From Gorillibacterium timonense (GTDB lineage: Bacteria; Bacillota; Bacilli; Paenibacillales; NBRC-103111): a stretch of DNA of 64,000 nucleotides. Under the pieces are notes generated by a model. That model was not told the origin of the DNA. It made no database searches and saw only the letters and a program-made list of their open reading frames with translations. Location of the stretch: positions 2,170,001 to 2,234,000 of the forward strand of contig NZ_LN881724.1 in the NCBI RefSeq assembly GCF_001457415.1. Direction: 5' to 3'. Made by a program: the position numbers and the translations under genes. Shown piece after piece: positions 51,994 to 59,085 of the stretch. Numbering within the stretch: position 1 is the first letter of the stretch; each line of letters begins with the position of its first letter.

Positions 51994-53086
51994 CGCATCG
52001 AACCTGCGAGGAAAGAGGCAGCCGGTAGCGAATTTCGATGCGCAGTTCGGGATCGGCGATGAAGATGACCTCTTCGACCGCGAGCTCGAATACCTCGCGG
52101 CGCAGCTTGAAATCCGCGGCGGCTAGAGCGCCGCTGATGCGCAGGCGGGCGGCGGGCGCACGGCCTTCGGCGGCGCTCTGGCGCCCCGTGCGGCCTTGGC
52201 TGCGGCCTGCGGCTAGCGTTCGCGCCGCCGCATCAAACAGCGCCTCGTCGACAAGCGCCTCGACCGGCAGCGGGTATTGCTCCTCGGGCGCACGCTCGCG
52301 GCGGTAGCCGAGGTGATAATCGACCTTGTAGGCCATGTAGGTTCCGAGGTAGCTCCGGTTGCGGAGGATCCGGCTGACCGTCGAGCCGTACCAGCGGGTT
52401 CCCCGGGGAGCCGGGCAGCTCTCGGCCTGCAGCTCCCGTGAGATCGCGGCAGCGCTCTTGCCAGCTGCTGCCATGAGAAACATCCGGCGGACGACATCCG
52501 CTTCCTCCGCATGAGGGACGAGCACGTCCTCCTCCGTATCGAATCGGTAGCCGTACAGCCGCGGATCCCCGCTCAGCTTCCCGTAGTGCTTGAGCTTGGC
52601 CAGCCGGCCGCGGATCGTCCGTTCCCGGATCTTCTCCCGTTCGAATTCCGCGAACATTCCGCGAAGCTGATAAAACAAGCGTCCCTCAGGTGTATTGTTC
52701 CATGTGAAGTTCACAAATTCAAGGGTGATTTTCCCTTTAACGATTTCCTCAGTGAGAAGAAGCTGATGTGACAGCTTCCTCGCAAGCCTATCCGGATCGA
52801 AGACGATGACCGTTTCGATCCCGCTTGGAACCGAGACAAGCTCTCGCATACGGCTCAAGCCCGGACGATCAAGCAGCGTTCCCGATGCTTCGTCAGCCAA
52901 TAGGAGGACGTCCTCCGGTGCATAACCGAGCTCTGCTGCGCGCTTGATGCAATCCTCCCTCTGAGCGTCCAGGCTGTAGCCCCGTTCCGCCTGCTCCTCC
53001 GTAGACACGCGCGTATAGATAACAGCCTTCCACGGACGCATGGCGGCCCCACCCTCCAAATACGAGGAAAAGGAGGTCATCCCCAT
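51968..53086 (-). CDS. Compact large serine recombinase
   Basis: A 372-residue recombinase with catalytic domain VIYTRVSTEEQAERGYS (Ser28), DRPGLSRM and FDPDRLARKL, then a recombinase domain (GYRFDTEEDV, SRELQAESCPAPRGTRWYGS). No zinc-ribbon Cys pairs are present, unlike most recombinases of 450-550 residues. Its last codons pass through the 17-bp repeat and its stop lies in spoVK DNA. AAAGGAGGT precedes ATG 53086, but that site is inside a hairpin. ATG 53041 (MRPWKAVIYTRVS) is an alternative with GGAGGG. The same strand and element place it as the likely excision enzyme. Confidence 0.88.
   Translation of the reverse strand: MGMTSFSSYLEGGAAMRPWKAVIYTRVSTEEQAERGYSLDAQREDCIKRAAELGYAPEDVLLLADEASGTLLDRPGLSRMRELVSVPSGIETVIVFDPDRLARKLSHQLLLTEEIVKGKITLEFVNFTWNNTPEGRLFYQLRGMFAEFEREKIRERTIRGRLAKLKHYGKLSGDPRLYGYRFDTEEDVLVPHAEEADVVRRMFLMAAAGKSAAAISRELQAESCPAPRGTRWYGSTVSRILRNRSYLGTYMAYKVDYHLGYRRERAPEEQYPLPVEALVDEALFDAAARTLAAGRSQGRTGRQSAAEGRAPAARLRISGALAAADFKLRREVFELAVEEVIFIADPELRIEIRYRLPLSSQVRCDGQSHGGS
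51985..52001 (-). repeat. Attachment site on the spoVK C-terminal side
   Basis: TCGATGCGATGGTCAAA (minus strand), identical over 17 bp to 54196-54212. Outside the repeat the two sites differ. It encodes AMVK of SpoVK in one frame and RCDGQ of the recombinase in another. Confidence 0.92.
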
Positions 53087-53101
53087 CGGATAACCTCCTT
53101 T
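53069..53101 (-). promoter_or_regulatory. Hairpin hiding the recombinase ribosome site
   Basis: Minus strand: AAAGGAGGTTATCC and GGATGACCTCCTTT form a 14-bp stem with one G-U pair; the five-base loop GATGG shows the AUG at 53086. The Shine-Dalgarno sequence is fully paired, so translation should need melting. Confidence 0.78.
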
Positions 53102-53209
53102 CTCACTGAAAGCCATGTTCGGTTCTGCCCGCTTATCCTCTCGCTAAAGCTGCCTTTCCGTCCGGCCGTTCGCCAACTCCAACCTGCACCAACCGTGAAT
53201 CGGACTCGC

Positions 53210-53395
53210 TCAACCTCGCTCCGTTTGCGTTGGCAAGGTACCGGCCTCATCGCCAGCTTGCTCCCCTGCCTTCCAGACATCCGGTTCCATAAGCAAAAAG
53301 ACTAGCCGGGCCACCAAATTTCCGTCATCCGAACCGCCATGCCCGAACGTCTCCAGACAAGCGATATCGGCCTTGCGGAGCGGCCTGCGCGCCAT
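53210..53395 (-). CDS. 61-residue protein of unknown function in the element
   Basis: A small frame starting MARRPLRKADIACLETFGHG and ending GTLPTQTERG. AGGAGGGG is five bases before ATG 53395. The first part is basic, the rest mixed. No homologue is recognised. It lies just upstream of the recombinase, and excision by large serine recombinases usually needs a small recombination directionality factor, so that is a reasonable but untested guess. Confidence 0.55.
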   Translation of the reverse strand: MARRPLRKADIACLETFGHGGSDDGNLVARLVFLLMEPDVWKAGEQAGDEAGTLPTQTERG

Positions 53396-53465
53396 GTGCT
53401 CCCCTCCTGCTCTCACTATATGACGCCTTCGGAATGTCCCATTCCTTTGACGATGCCCCCAAAAT

Positions 53466-53507
53466 GAAAAACCGTCAGCGCAAGCCGCTCAGGCTCGAAC
53501 TGACGGT
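53466..53507 (-). terminator. Terminator after the ydjO-like gene
   Basis: On the minus strand ACCGTCAG pairs with CTGACGGT and is followed by TTTTTC. It separates csp-ydjO from the recombinase part of the element. Confidence 0.78.
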
Positions 53508-53533
53508 CGTTCTTTGTTCTGCATCAAGGTCTC

Positions 53534-53740
53534 TTACGGGAAAGCTGCGTTTTTGGTGGAGTTCATCAGAACGGGAAGCAGCCGAATCTCCTGCGCCATA
53601 GCCGAACCACAGAGAGGGCAGACAGGTTCTTCCTGAAACACGAAGTTCGTTCTCATCCATCCCTTGCAATCCCCGCTGATACAGGACCAGACGGAGGTAT
53701 CTTCTTCGGGCAGCGCTTCGGGAATCTTTTTGGAAAACAT
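53534..53740 (-). CDS. YdjO-like cold-inducible zinc-ribbon protein
   Basis: A 68-residue protein with two Cys pairs: CISGDC (Cys-x4-Cys) and CPLCGS (Cys-x2-Cys), fitting a zinc ribbon. The wording WSCISGDCKGWMR and EEPVCPLCGSAM matches the YdjO family, named for cold induction in B. subtilis. Such genes are commonly next to a cold-shock protein gene, as here. AAGGAGGG precedes the ATG. Its presence on an excisable element is unexpected. Confidence 0.82.
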   Translation of the reverse strand: MFSKKIPEALPEEDTSVWSCISGDCKGWMRTNFVFQEEPVCPLCGSAMAQEIRLLPVLMNSTKNAAFP

Positions 53741-53833
53741 ATCAATCCCTCCTTCATCGATATGGGATGACCGCCAATGAATTCACCTTCCGGCGGGCTG
53801 CCGGGAGCGAGCTTTATGCAAGTTCACGGGAAG

Positions 53834-54034
53834 CTACAGCCGAACCACATTCTCCGCCTGCGGCCCCCGGTTTCCTTGGGTCACATTCAGTTGGACGCGC
53901 TCGCCTTCGTTCAGGGATTTAAAACCATCCGCTTGAATCGCGCTGAAATGAACGAAGACGTCCTTTCCATCCTCCACCTCGATAAAGCCGTATCCTTTTT
54001 CTGCGTTGAACCATTTCACCGTACCGGTCGTCAT
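53834..54034 (-). CDS. CspA-family cold-shock protein
   Basis: A 66-residue nucleic-acid chaperone: [20 protein letters not shown] includes RNP1 (KGYGFIEV), followed by RNP2 (VFVHFSAI) and the RGPQAENV tail. GGAGG lies a few bases before ATG 54034. The frame stays open upstream for 47 more codons, but those read as hydrophobic text and overlap a terminator, so they are excluded in the chromosomal form. It is the first gene of the element. Confidence 0.92.
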   Translation of the reverse strand: MTTGTVKWFNAEKGYGFIEVEDGKDVFVHFSAIQADGFKSLNEGERVQLNVTQGNRGPQAENVVRL

Positions 54035-54140
54035 TCTCGTACTACCTCCAACATGGATTAGCCAGGGAAACCCCGGCTCTAAATAGTATGCGGGGACGAG
54101 CCAAAATATATACAAAGTTGGCAAAAAGGCGAAGAAAAAC

Positions 54141-54167
54141 CGAAAAAACCGGCATGTGCCTGCCGGT
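54141..54167 (-). terminator. Terminator just inside the element
   Basis: On the minus strand ACCGGCA pairs with TGCCGGT across a six-base loop and is followed by six T, five bases past the premature spoVK stop codon. In the unexcised state it would end transcription of the truncated spoVK. Confidence 0.8.
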
Positions 54168-54171
54168 TCAT

Positions 54172-54768
54172 TCATCGCATATTCAATTCCTTGGTTTTGA
54201 CCATCGCATCGATGGCTTCCTTGCCGAAGTCCTTCTCGCCGCCGCGAGCGAGGCTGTACGCCTCGTCGATGAACAAGACGCCGCCCATCGCCCGCTTAAT
54301 CAATTCGCGGGTTTTAATCGCAGTGTGTCCAATGTATTCGCCGACCAGGTCGGCTCTTTCCGCTTCGATTAAATGCCCCTTCGACAGCAGGCCCATCTCC
54401 TGAAAGAGCTTCGCGGCCATGCGGGCAACCGTCGTCTTGCCCGTCCCGGGATTCCCTTTGAAGATCATATGGTAAACCTGAGGTTGAATCGCAAGTCCGG
54501 CTTCGGAGCGGTAGCGTTTCACCGTCAGCATGGCATAGATTTCGTACAGGAAGTCCTTGACCTCCTCCAGCCCGATCATCCGGTCAAATTCCTGCATCAT
54601 ATCGGCAAAAGGCTCCGCTTTCCGGACAGTCGCAGCGGAGGATTCACTCAACGCTTCCTCCCGCGGTCCCGGTTTCGTCTGGCGCAGGACGACGCTGATC
54701 TGCCGGGAAGGTCTCTCTTTCGTCGCCGGATCCAGGGGCATTCTATTCTCGCTCACGCTCATGCGCAT
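54172..54768 (-). pseudogene. spoVK: spoVK, N-terminal segment (interrupted by a mobile element)
   Basis: Residues 1-191 match SpoVK: Walker A KGNPGTGKTT (105-112), Walker [20 protein letters not shown] and AIDAMVK, after which the element adds TKELNMR and a TGA. The truncated product keeps nucleotide-binding motifs but loses the sensor and arginine-finger part, so it should be inactive. In B. subtilis SpoVK is a mother-cell protein needed for spore coat/cortex maturation and is sigma-E controlled. GGGAGAGGTG precedes the start. A weak sigma-E-like -10 (CGTATACT) is upstream, not secure. Confidence 0.9.
54196..54212 (-). repeat. Attachment site on the spoVK N-terminal side
   Basis: TCGATGCGATGGTCAAA (minus strand), identical to 51985-52001. 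Codon phase at both copies allows seamless rejoining of spoVK. Confidence 0.92.
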
Positions 54769-54823
54769 TCACCTCTCCCTTCAGGTGTAAGCAGTATACG
54801 CAGGAGCCCAGAAATGGGTTCGA

Positions 54824-56146
54824 CTATAACCGAAAGAGGGTGAGCACAAGCCCGACCAGAAAGCCGCAGATGGCCCCGTTCAGCCGGATCCATTGAAGGT
54901 CGGTGCCGATCTTCTCCTCCAGCATCTCGACGAGCGCTTTGTCATCCAGCTTATTCAAGTTGTCGCGCACCAGATTGCCGATGCGGTAATGATTGCGCTC
55001 CACGAGCGTAACAAGCGCGTCCGCCAGCTGGCGTTCCCACTTGTCCGTCGTCTCCGGCATCGCCCGAAGCTTTTCCAGCACGTAGCGCAATAAAGGTACC
55101 ACCTTCTTGCCGCCAAGGCGCGCTTCCTCATCGAGCCGGTTCAGCAGTTGACTGCGCAGCTCCTCCAGGCGCTCCAGCAGCCAGCTCTCCGTCGCTTCCT
55201 CCTCCAGCTTGCCAAGCCCCCAGCTGCGCAGCTGTTCCGTCAGCGCCGAGTCGTTGACCGCCGTGAACGCATGCGACCGAATCTCTTCAAGCAGTCGGAG
55301 GCGCATTGGCGCCGACGAGGCCTGCATGTCCCATAATGCCGAGCGCAGCATCCCCTTTAACATATTTCCGAGCTTATCCGGGCTGAGGAAGCCGGCTGCC
55401 GCCTGAAAAGCGAAGCCCATGAATCCTCCTACCTGCAGCTCTCGCAGCTTCGCGTGAGCCATCTGGCCGAGCAGAGCCTCCGTCTCCGGCCGCTCCACCC
55501 ATTCGCCGCCTGCCCGCAGCACCGCATCGAGGGCGCGCTCGTCCCATCCCTCGCGGATTCCCGCTTCCGCAAGACGCACGAGCAGCGGTTGGATATCGGC
55601 TTTGGTCAGCGTGGAAGACAGCCCGTTCTGAATGACGGCGGCCGTCTTGTCCAAAGGAATGGCACGTACGATGGCGGCGGCTCCCTGAACCGCCGCCACC
55701 CGCGAGCTTCGCTTGCCGGCCTGCTTGACGATACCGGATGCCGCAAGGGGCAGAAGGCGGACTTCCGTCAGCTTACGCTGGATGCTCTCTTTGTTGAGCA
55801 GCTCCGTCTCCATGGCGCCGATCAAGGACTCAATGATCCGGTTACGGTTTTTGAGCAGGAGCGAGGTGTGCGGAATCGGAATCCCCATGGGATGCCGGAA
55901 GAGTGCCGTCACGGCGAACCAGTCTGCCAAGCCCCCTACGAGACCGGCTTCAAAGCCGCCGGATAGAATCCGAAAGAATGGAGTTTCGGGAAGAAACAAG
56001 CTGCCGACAAAGCCTCCGCCCATGACCAAGAGCGAGACCGTCGCCATTTTACGTGTGTTGCTTTTCGGGGCTTGCGCTGCTTCGGCCGCTTCACGGCTCC
56101 TGCTGTCATATGATGCTGCGGCTTTTCGTTTGGTTCGGATTGCCAT
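54824..56146 (-). CDS. DUF445 family membrane protein
   Basis: A 440-residue protein of the DUF445 (YheB-like) family. It has two N-terminal helices (MATVSLLVMGGGFVGSLFL; GGFEAGLVGGLADWFAVTAL), the typical WFAVTALFRHPMGIPIPHT motif, a long helical middle and a C-terminal helix (AICGFLVGLVLTLF). The family's role is poorly known; some members appear linked to the cell envelope and sporulation. GAAGGGGG precedes ATG 56146. It ends 55 bases before the spoVK start, in the same direction. Confidence 0.85.
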   Translation of the reverse strand: MAIRTKRKAAASYDSRSREAAEAAQAPKSNTRKMATVSLLVMGGGFVGSLFLPETPFFRILSGGFEAGLVGGLADWFAVTALFRHPMGIPIPHTSLLLKNRNRIIESLIGAMETELLNKESIQRKLTEVRLLPLAASGIVKQAGKRSSRVAAVQGAAAIVRAIPLDKTAAVIQNGLSSTLTKADIQPLLVRLAEAGIREGWDERALDAVLRAGGEWVERPETEALLGQMAHAKLRELQVGGFMGFAFQAAAGFLSPDKLGNMLKGMLRSALWDMQASSAPMRLRLLEEIRSHAFTAVNDSALTEQLRSWGLGKLEEEATESWLLERLEELRSQLLNRLDEEARLGGKKVVPLLRYVLEKLRAMPETTDKWERQLADALVTLVERNHYRIGNLVRDNLNKLDDKALVEMLEEKIGTDLQWIRLNGAICGFLVGLVLTLFRL

Positions 56147-56173
56147 AACCCCCTTCGTTACGGACGAGACCCG

Positions 56174-57991
56174 CTACCTGTTAAAGTGATAGGGAACGGT
56201 GGCGATGACGACATCCTTTTGCGTAAACAGATAGGCACGGATCAGGATACTCGTCTGGTTGTGCAGCAGATTTTGCCACCAGTGCTTGGTGATGAATTGC
56301 GGAATGAGAATGGTGATGTGGTCCGTGTCCGATGTCTTCCATTCCACCGTATTGATAAACCGCGTGAGCGGGCGCAGAATGCTGCGATACCGGGAACGGA
56401 GGGTGATCAGGCGGACGCCGGGATTCCACAGCTCCCATTTCTCTTCCATGCGCTTGATCTCGTCTTCGTCAAATCCAACGTAAACCGCGACCACGTTGTC
56501 TGTCAAGGATTTGGCGTAACTGATCGTGTGAAGCACGACGCGGGTGACGCCCGCAACGGGTACGATGATCGTGCTGCCCTTGATGACCGGCTTTTCCTTC
56601 TCGAGATCGATCCGCAAGAGGTCCGCCGTATTTTTGTAATGCTGGCTAATCCGTTTAAACAGATAAATGACGGCCGGGAGAAACACGAATACTCCCCAGA
56701 TGTGAGTGAACTTCGTGATCACGAAGATCATCGTGATGGTGAGCGTCGTCAGCATCCCAATGGTATTGATGGCGAATTTGATCATCCAGCCGCTCGGACG
56801 CAAGCGGAACCAGCGAACCATCATTCCGAGCTGAGAGATCGTAAACGGAATGAAGACCCCCACCGCATATAGCGGAATCAGGCTGGTCGTGTCCCCTCCG
56901 GAGCCGATAATAAGCAGCGCTGACATCACGCCGAGGAAGATGATGCCGTTCGAGAACCCGAGGCGGTCTCCCCGCACCTGAAAGGCATGGGGCAGAAATT
57001 TATCCTTGGACAACATGAAGGCGAGCAGCGGAAAAGCGGCATAGCCGGTGTTCGCGGCCAGAAACAGAATGACGGCCGTGATTCCTTGAATCCAGAAGAA
57101 CAGAACATGACGACCAAACGTCGCTTCGGTAATCTGCGAGACGACCGTCATCTTCTCGTTGGGAAGAACACCGTTCCAATAGGCGAGAAGGCTGATGCCG
57201 AGAAACATAAAGCCGAGGATGGCCCCCATCATCATGAGGGTCTTCGCCGCGTTCTTCTCAGCAGGCTTACGAAAGTTGGGAATGGCATTGGATACCGCTT
57301 CGACGCCGGTCAATGCGGTACAGCCCGAGCTGAATGCCTTGAGCAAGAGAAACAAGCTCATGCTGGATACGGTCGTTCCCATAGCCGGAACATGCGCAGG
57401 CGCCCCGTACATGAAATACTTGATCACGCCCGATACGATCAGGACGGCGATCGACGTGATAAACAGGTACACGGGAACTGCAAGAAAGCTCGCCGATTCC
57501 GTCGTTCCCCGTAAATTGATCAGGGTGAGGAAGATGATCATAACAAGGGCGATCAGCACTCGGTAATCATGTAGAGAAGGAAACGCCGATGTGATGGCGT
57601 CCGTGCCGGCGGATGAGCTAACCGCAACGGTCAGAATGTAATCGACGAGCAGCGAGCCTCCCGCCATCAGGCTGGTCGTCTGTCCGAGATTGTCTTTGGC
57701 AACGATGTACGCTCCGCCTCCGGAAGGATAGGCGTAGATCGTCTGCCGATAGGAAAGAATGAGCACGAGCAACAAAGCGAGTACCGCAAAAGAAATGGGG
57801 ATCGAATACCAGATCGCAACAGCTCCGGCGGCCATCAGGGCGATGAGAATCTGCTCCGTGCCGTATGCAACCGATGAGAGAGCATCAGAAGAAAGAACGG
57901 CCAGCGCTTTAAGCTTTGTCAATTTTTCGTCTTCCAGTTCGGTCGATTTCATAGGCCGACCGATCAAAAAGCGCTTCAGTTGATTGGCCAT
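56174..57991 (-). CDS. kimA: KimA-like potassium importer (APC superfamily)
   Basis: A 605-residue transporter with 12 membrane helices and a cytosolic C-terminal domain of about 140 residues. KRFLIGRPMKSTELEDEKLT, SSDALSSVAYGTEQI, AYPSGGGAYIVAKDNLG and SLLVDYILTVAVSSSAGTDA match B. subtilis KimA (607 residues), a high-affinity K+/H+ symporter. In B. subtilis kimA follows a c-di-AMP (ydaO) riboswitch, but I do not see its conserved core in the 400 bases upstream here. AAAAGGAG precedes the ATG. Confidence 0.88.
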   Translation of the reverse strand: MANQLKRFLIGRPMKSTELEDEKLTKLKALAVLSSDALSSVAYGTEQILIALMAAGAVAIWYSIPISFAVLALLLVLILSYRQTIYAYPSGGGAYIVAKDNLGQTTSLMAGGSLLVDYILTVAVSSSAGTDAITSAFPSLHDYRVLIALVMIIFLTLINLRGTTESASFLAVPVYLFITSIAVLIVSGVIKYFMYGAPAHVPAMGTTVSSMSLFLLLKAFSSGCTALTGVEAVSNAIPNFRKPAEKNAAKTLMMMGAILGFMFLGISLLAYWNGVLPNEKMTVVSQITEATFGRHVLFFWIQGITAVILFLAANTGYAAFPLLAFMLSKDKFLPHAFQVRGDRLGFSNGIIFLGVMSALLIIGSGGDTTSLIPLYAVGVFIPFTISQLGMMVRWFRLRPSGWMIKFAINTIGMLTTLTITMIFVITKFTHIWGVFVFLPAVIYLFKRISQHYKNTADLLRIDLEKEKPVIKGSTIIVPVAGVTRVVLHTISYAKSLTDNVVAVYVGFDEDEIKRMEEKWELWNPGVRLITLRSRYRSILRPLTRFINTVEWKTSDTDHITILIPQFITKHWWQNLLHNQTSILIRAYLFTQKDVVIATVPYHFNR

Positions 57992-58051
57992 TGCAGCAAA
58001 ACTCCTTTTCCAAATTCAGTGGATAATGGGGTATCCTAGACCCGATTTCTA

Positions 58052-58080
58052 ATCATAAAGTAACGCAATTTATCCGTAAA
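58052..58080 (-). promoter_or_regulatory. Possible sigma-A promoter of kimA
   Basis: Minus strand: TTTACG (58080-58075), 17-base spacer, TATGAT (58057-58052). The -35 element is weak. Confidence 0.35.
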
Positions 58081-58311
58081 GAATCGGTTAGAGAGGTTTT
58101 ACCGACCTGAATCTCTTGAAAACGCATCCTTTTGCCGCCTTCTATGCTTAACCCCAATTTCTCGCGCGCAATCCCCCTTCTATCTTGCCAATGCTTCCGT
58201 TCTCGCATTCATTCCGTTTGAAATGGTCAACGATTCAACCTTCGACGGCAGAACGGGTTGCTTGGAAGGCTGGGGTGAAACGATCCTTTATCCAAGCAGC
58301 CGGAATAGGTA

Positions 58312-58343
58312 TAAAAAACCTTCCGAACCTTAGGTCCGGAAGG
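58312..58343 (-). terminator. Terminator of the cyclophilin gene
   Basis: On the minus strand CCTTCCG pairs with CGGAAGG and is followed by six T; it starts about 55 bases after the stop. Confidence 0.8.
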
Positions 58344-58398
58344 AATTGAAAGCTTTTACGAATCTGAACATTACGGTTTTGAACCGAAACGACGAGAC

Positions 58399-59085
58399 TT
58401 AATCATGAGTCTTGATGACGAGCTTGTCGATCGTAACCTTCTCAGCGGGAACGCTGACTTCAGTGCCATTCGAATTAAGGGCGACCGGAGTTGCCGCGAT
58501 CTTCTTCACCACATCCATCCCCGAGCTTACCTTGCCGAAGATCGAGTATTTGGCGTAACGGGAATCGTTCAAGCCCTGACTGTCGTCTCCCGTACAGATG
58601 AAGAACTGGCTCCCGCCTGTCCCCGGACCCGCGTTCGCCATAGCGACGATCCCGGTCTCATAGGTATGGCCGTTGTTCAGCTCATCTGGGATCGAATAGC
58701 CGGGACCGCCTGAGCCTGTACCCGTACGATCTCCTGTCTGAATCATGAAACTCTCGATGATCCGATGAAAGGTCACCCCGTCGAAATAATGCTGTTCCGC
58801 TAAAAAAACAAAGTTATTGACCGTAATCGGAGCATCTTTCGCGAACAGCTCGACCGTAAAGGTCCCTTTGTTCGTTTCGAATACCGCTTCGTAGCTCTTG
58901 GTCTTATCGATCGTCATCTCCGGAGAGGTGGACCATTGGAACGGTTCGGAGCTAGCCGGAGAAACCGACGGGACCGGTTGGCTGGACTCCGGATTGTTCG
59001 AGGTTCGAGTTCCGCATCCAACTGCCGTCAGCAGAAGGAGAACGGCGATTGTGTATCCGACAAGCTTTCTCGGTTGGATCCTCAA
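58399..59085 (-). CDS. Cyclophilin-type peptidyl-prolyl isomerase, lipoprotein
   Basis: A 228-residue lipoprotein with signal LVGYTIAVLLLLTAVGC (lipobox Cys24) and a cyclophilin domain: FVFLAEQHYFDGVTFHRIIE, GGPGYSIPDE, GIVAMANAGPGTGGSQFFI. It folds or isomerises secreted proteins outside the membrane. The start is TTG 59085, which overlaps the TGA of the penicillin-binding gene (TTGA), with GGAGGG just upstream. The pairing suggests a job in envelope assembly alongside PBP1A. Confidence 0.9.
   Translation of the reverse strand: MRIQPRKLVGYTIAVLLLLTAVGCGTRTSNNPESSQPVPSVSPASSEPFQWSTSPEMTIDKTKSYEAVFETNKGTFTVELFAKDAPITVNNFVFLAEQHYFDGVTFHRIIESFMIQTGDRTGTGSGGPGYSIPDELNNGHTYETGIVAMANAGPGTGGSQFFICTGDDSQGLNDSRYAKYSIFGKVSSGMDVVKKIAATPVALNSNGTEVSVPAEKVTIDKLVIKTHD

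Larger units (their letters stand above)
51985..54195 (-). mobile_element. Excisable element in spoVK (2,211 bp, skin-like)
   Basis: A 2,211-bp insertion between 17-bp repeats splits spoVK. It carries, in transcription order, a terminator, a cold-shock protein, a YdjO-like zinc-ribbon protein, a second terminator, a 61-residue protein and a serine recombinase. All are on the spoVK strand. Precise exchange between the repeats would leave an intact, in-frame spoVK and a circle. The structure parallels sigK/skin, spoVFB and spsM insertions, in which the mother cell excises the DNA during sporulation. No phage structural genes are present, so it is a miniature or reduced element. Confidence 0.9.
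57992..58398. other. Intergenic stretch between kimA and the cyclophilin gene
   Basis: It holds a possible kimA promoter (58052-58080), an inverted repeat TCGGT...ACCGA near 58087-58113 and the cyclophilin terminator at 58312-58343. No riboswitch fold or small gene stands out. Confidence 0.5.

Noticed and set aside
53077..53280. 67-codon minus-strand frame next to the recombinase
   Set aside because: It has no ribosome site and overlaps the end of the 61-residue gene.
57992..58398. c-di-AMP (ydaO) riboswitch upstream of kimA
   Set aside because: The conserved core sequences expected for this riboswitch are not visible on the minus strand.
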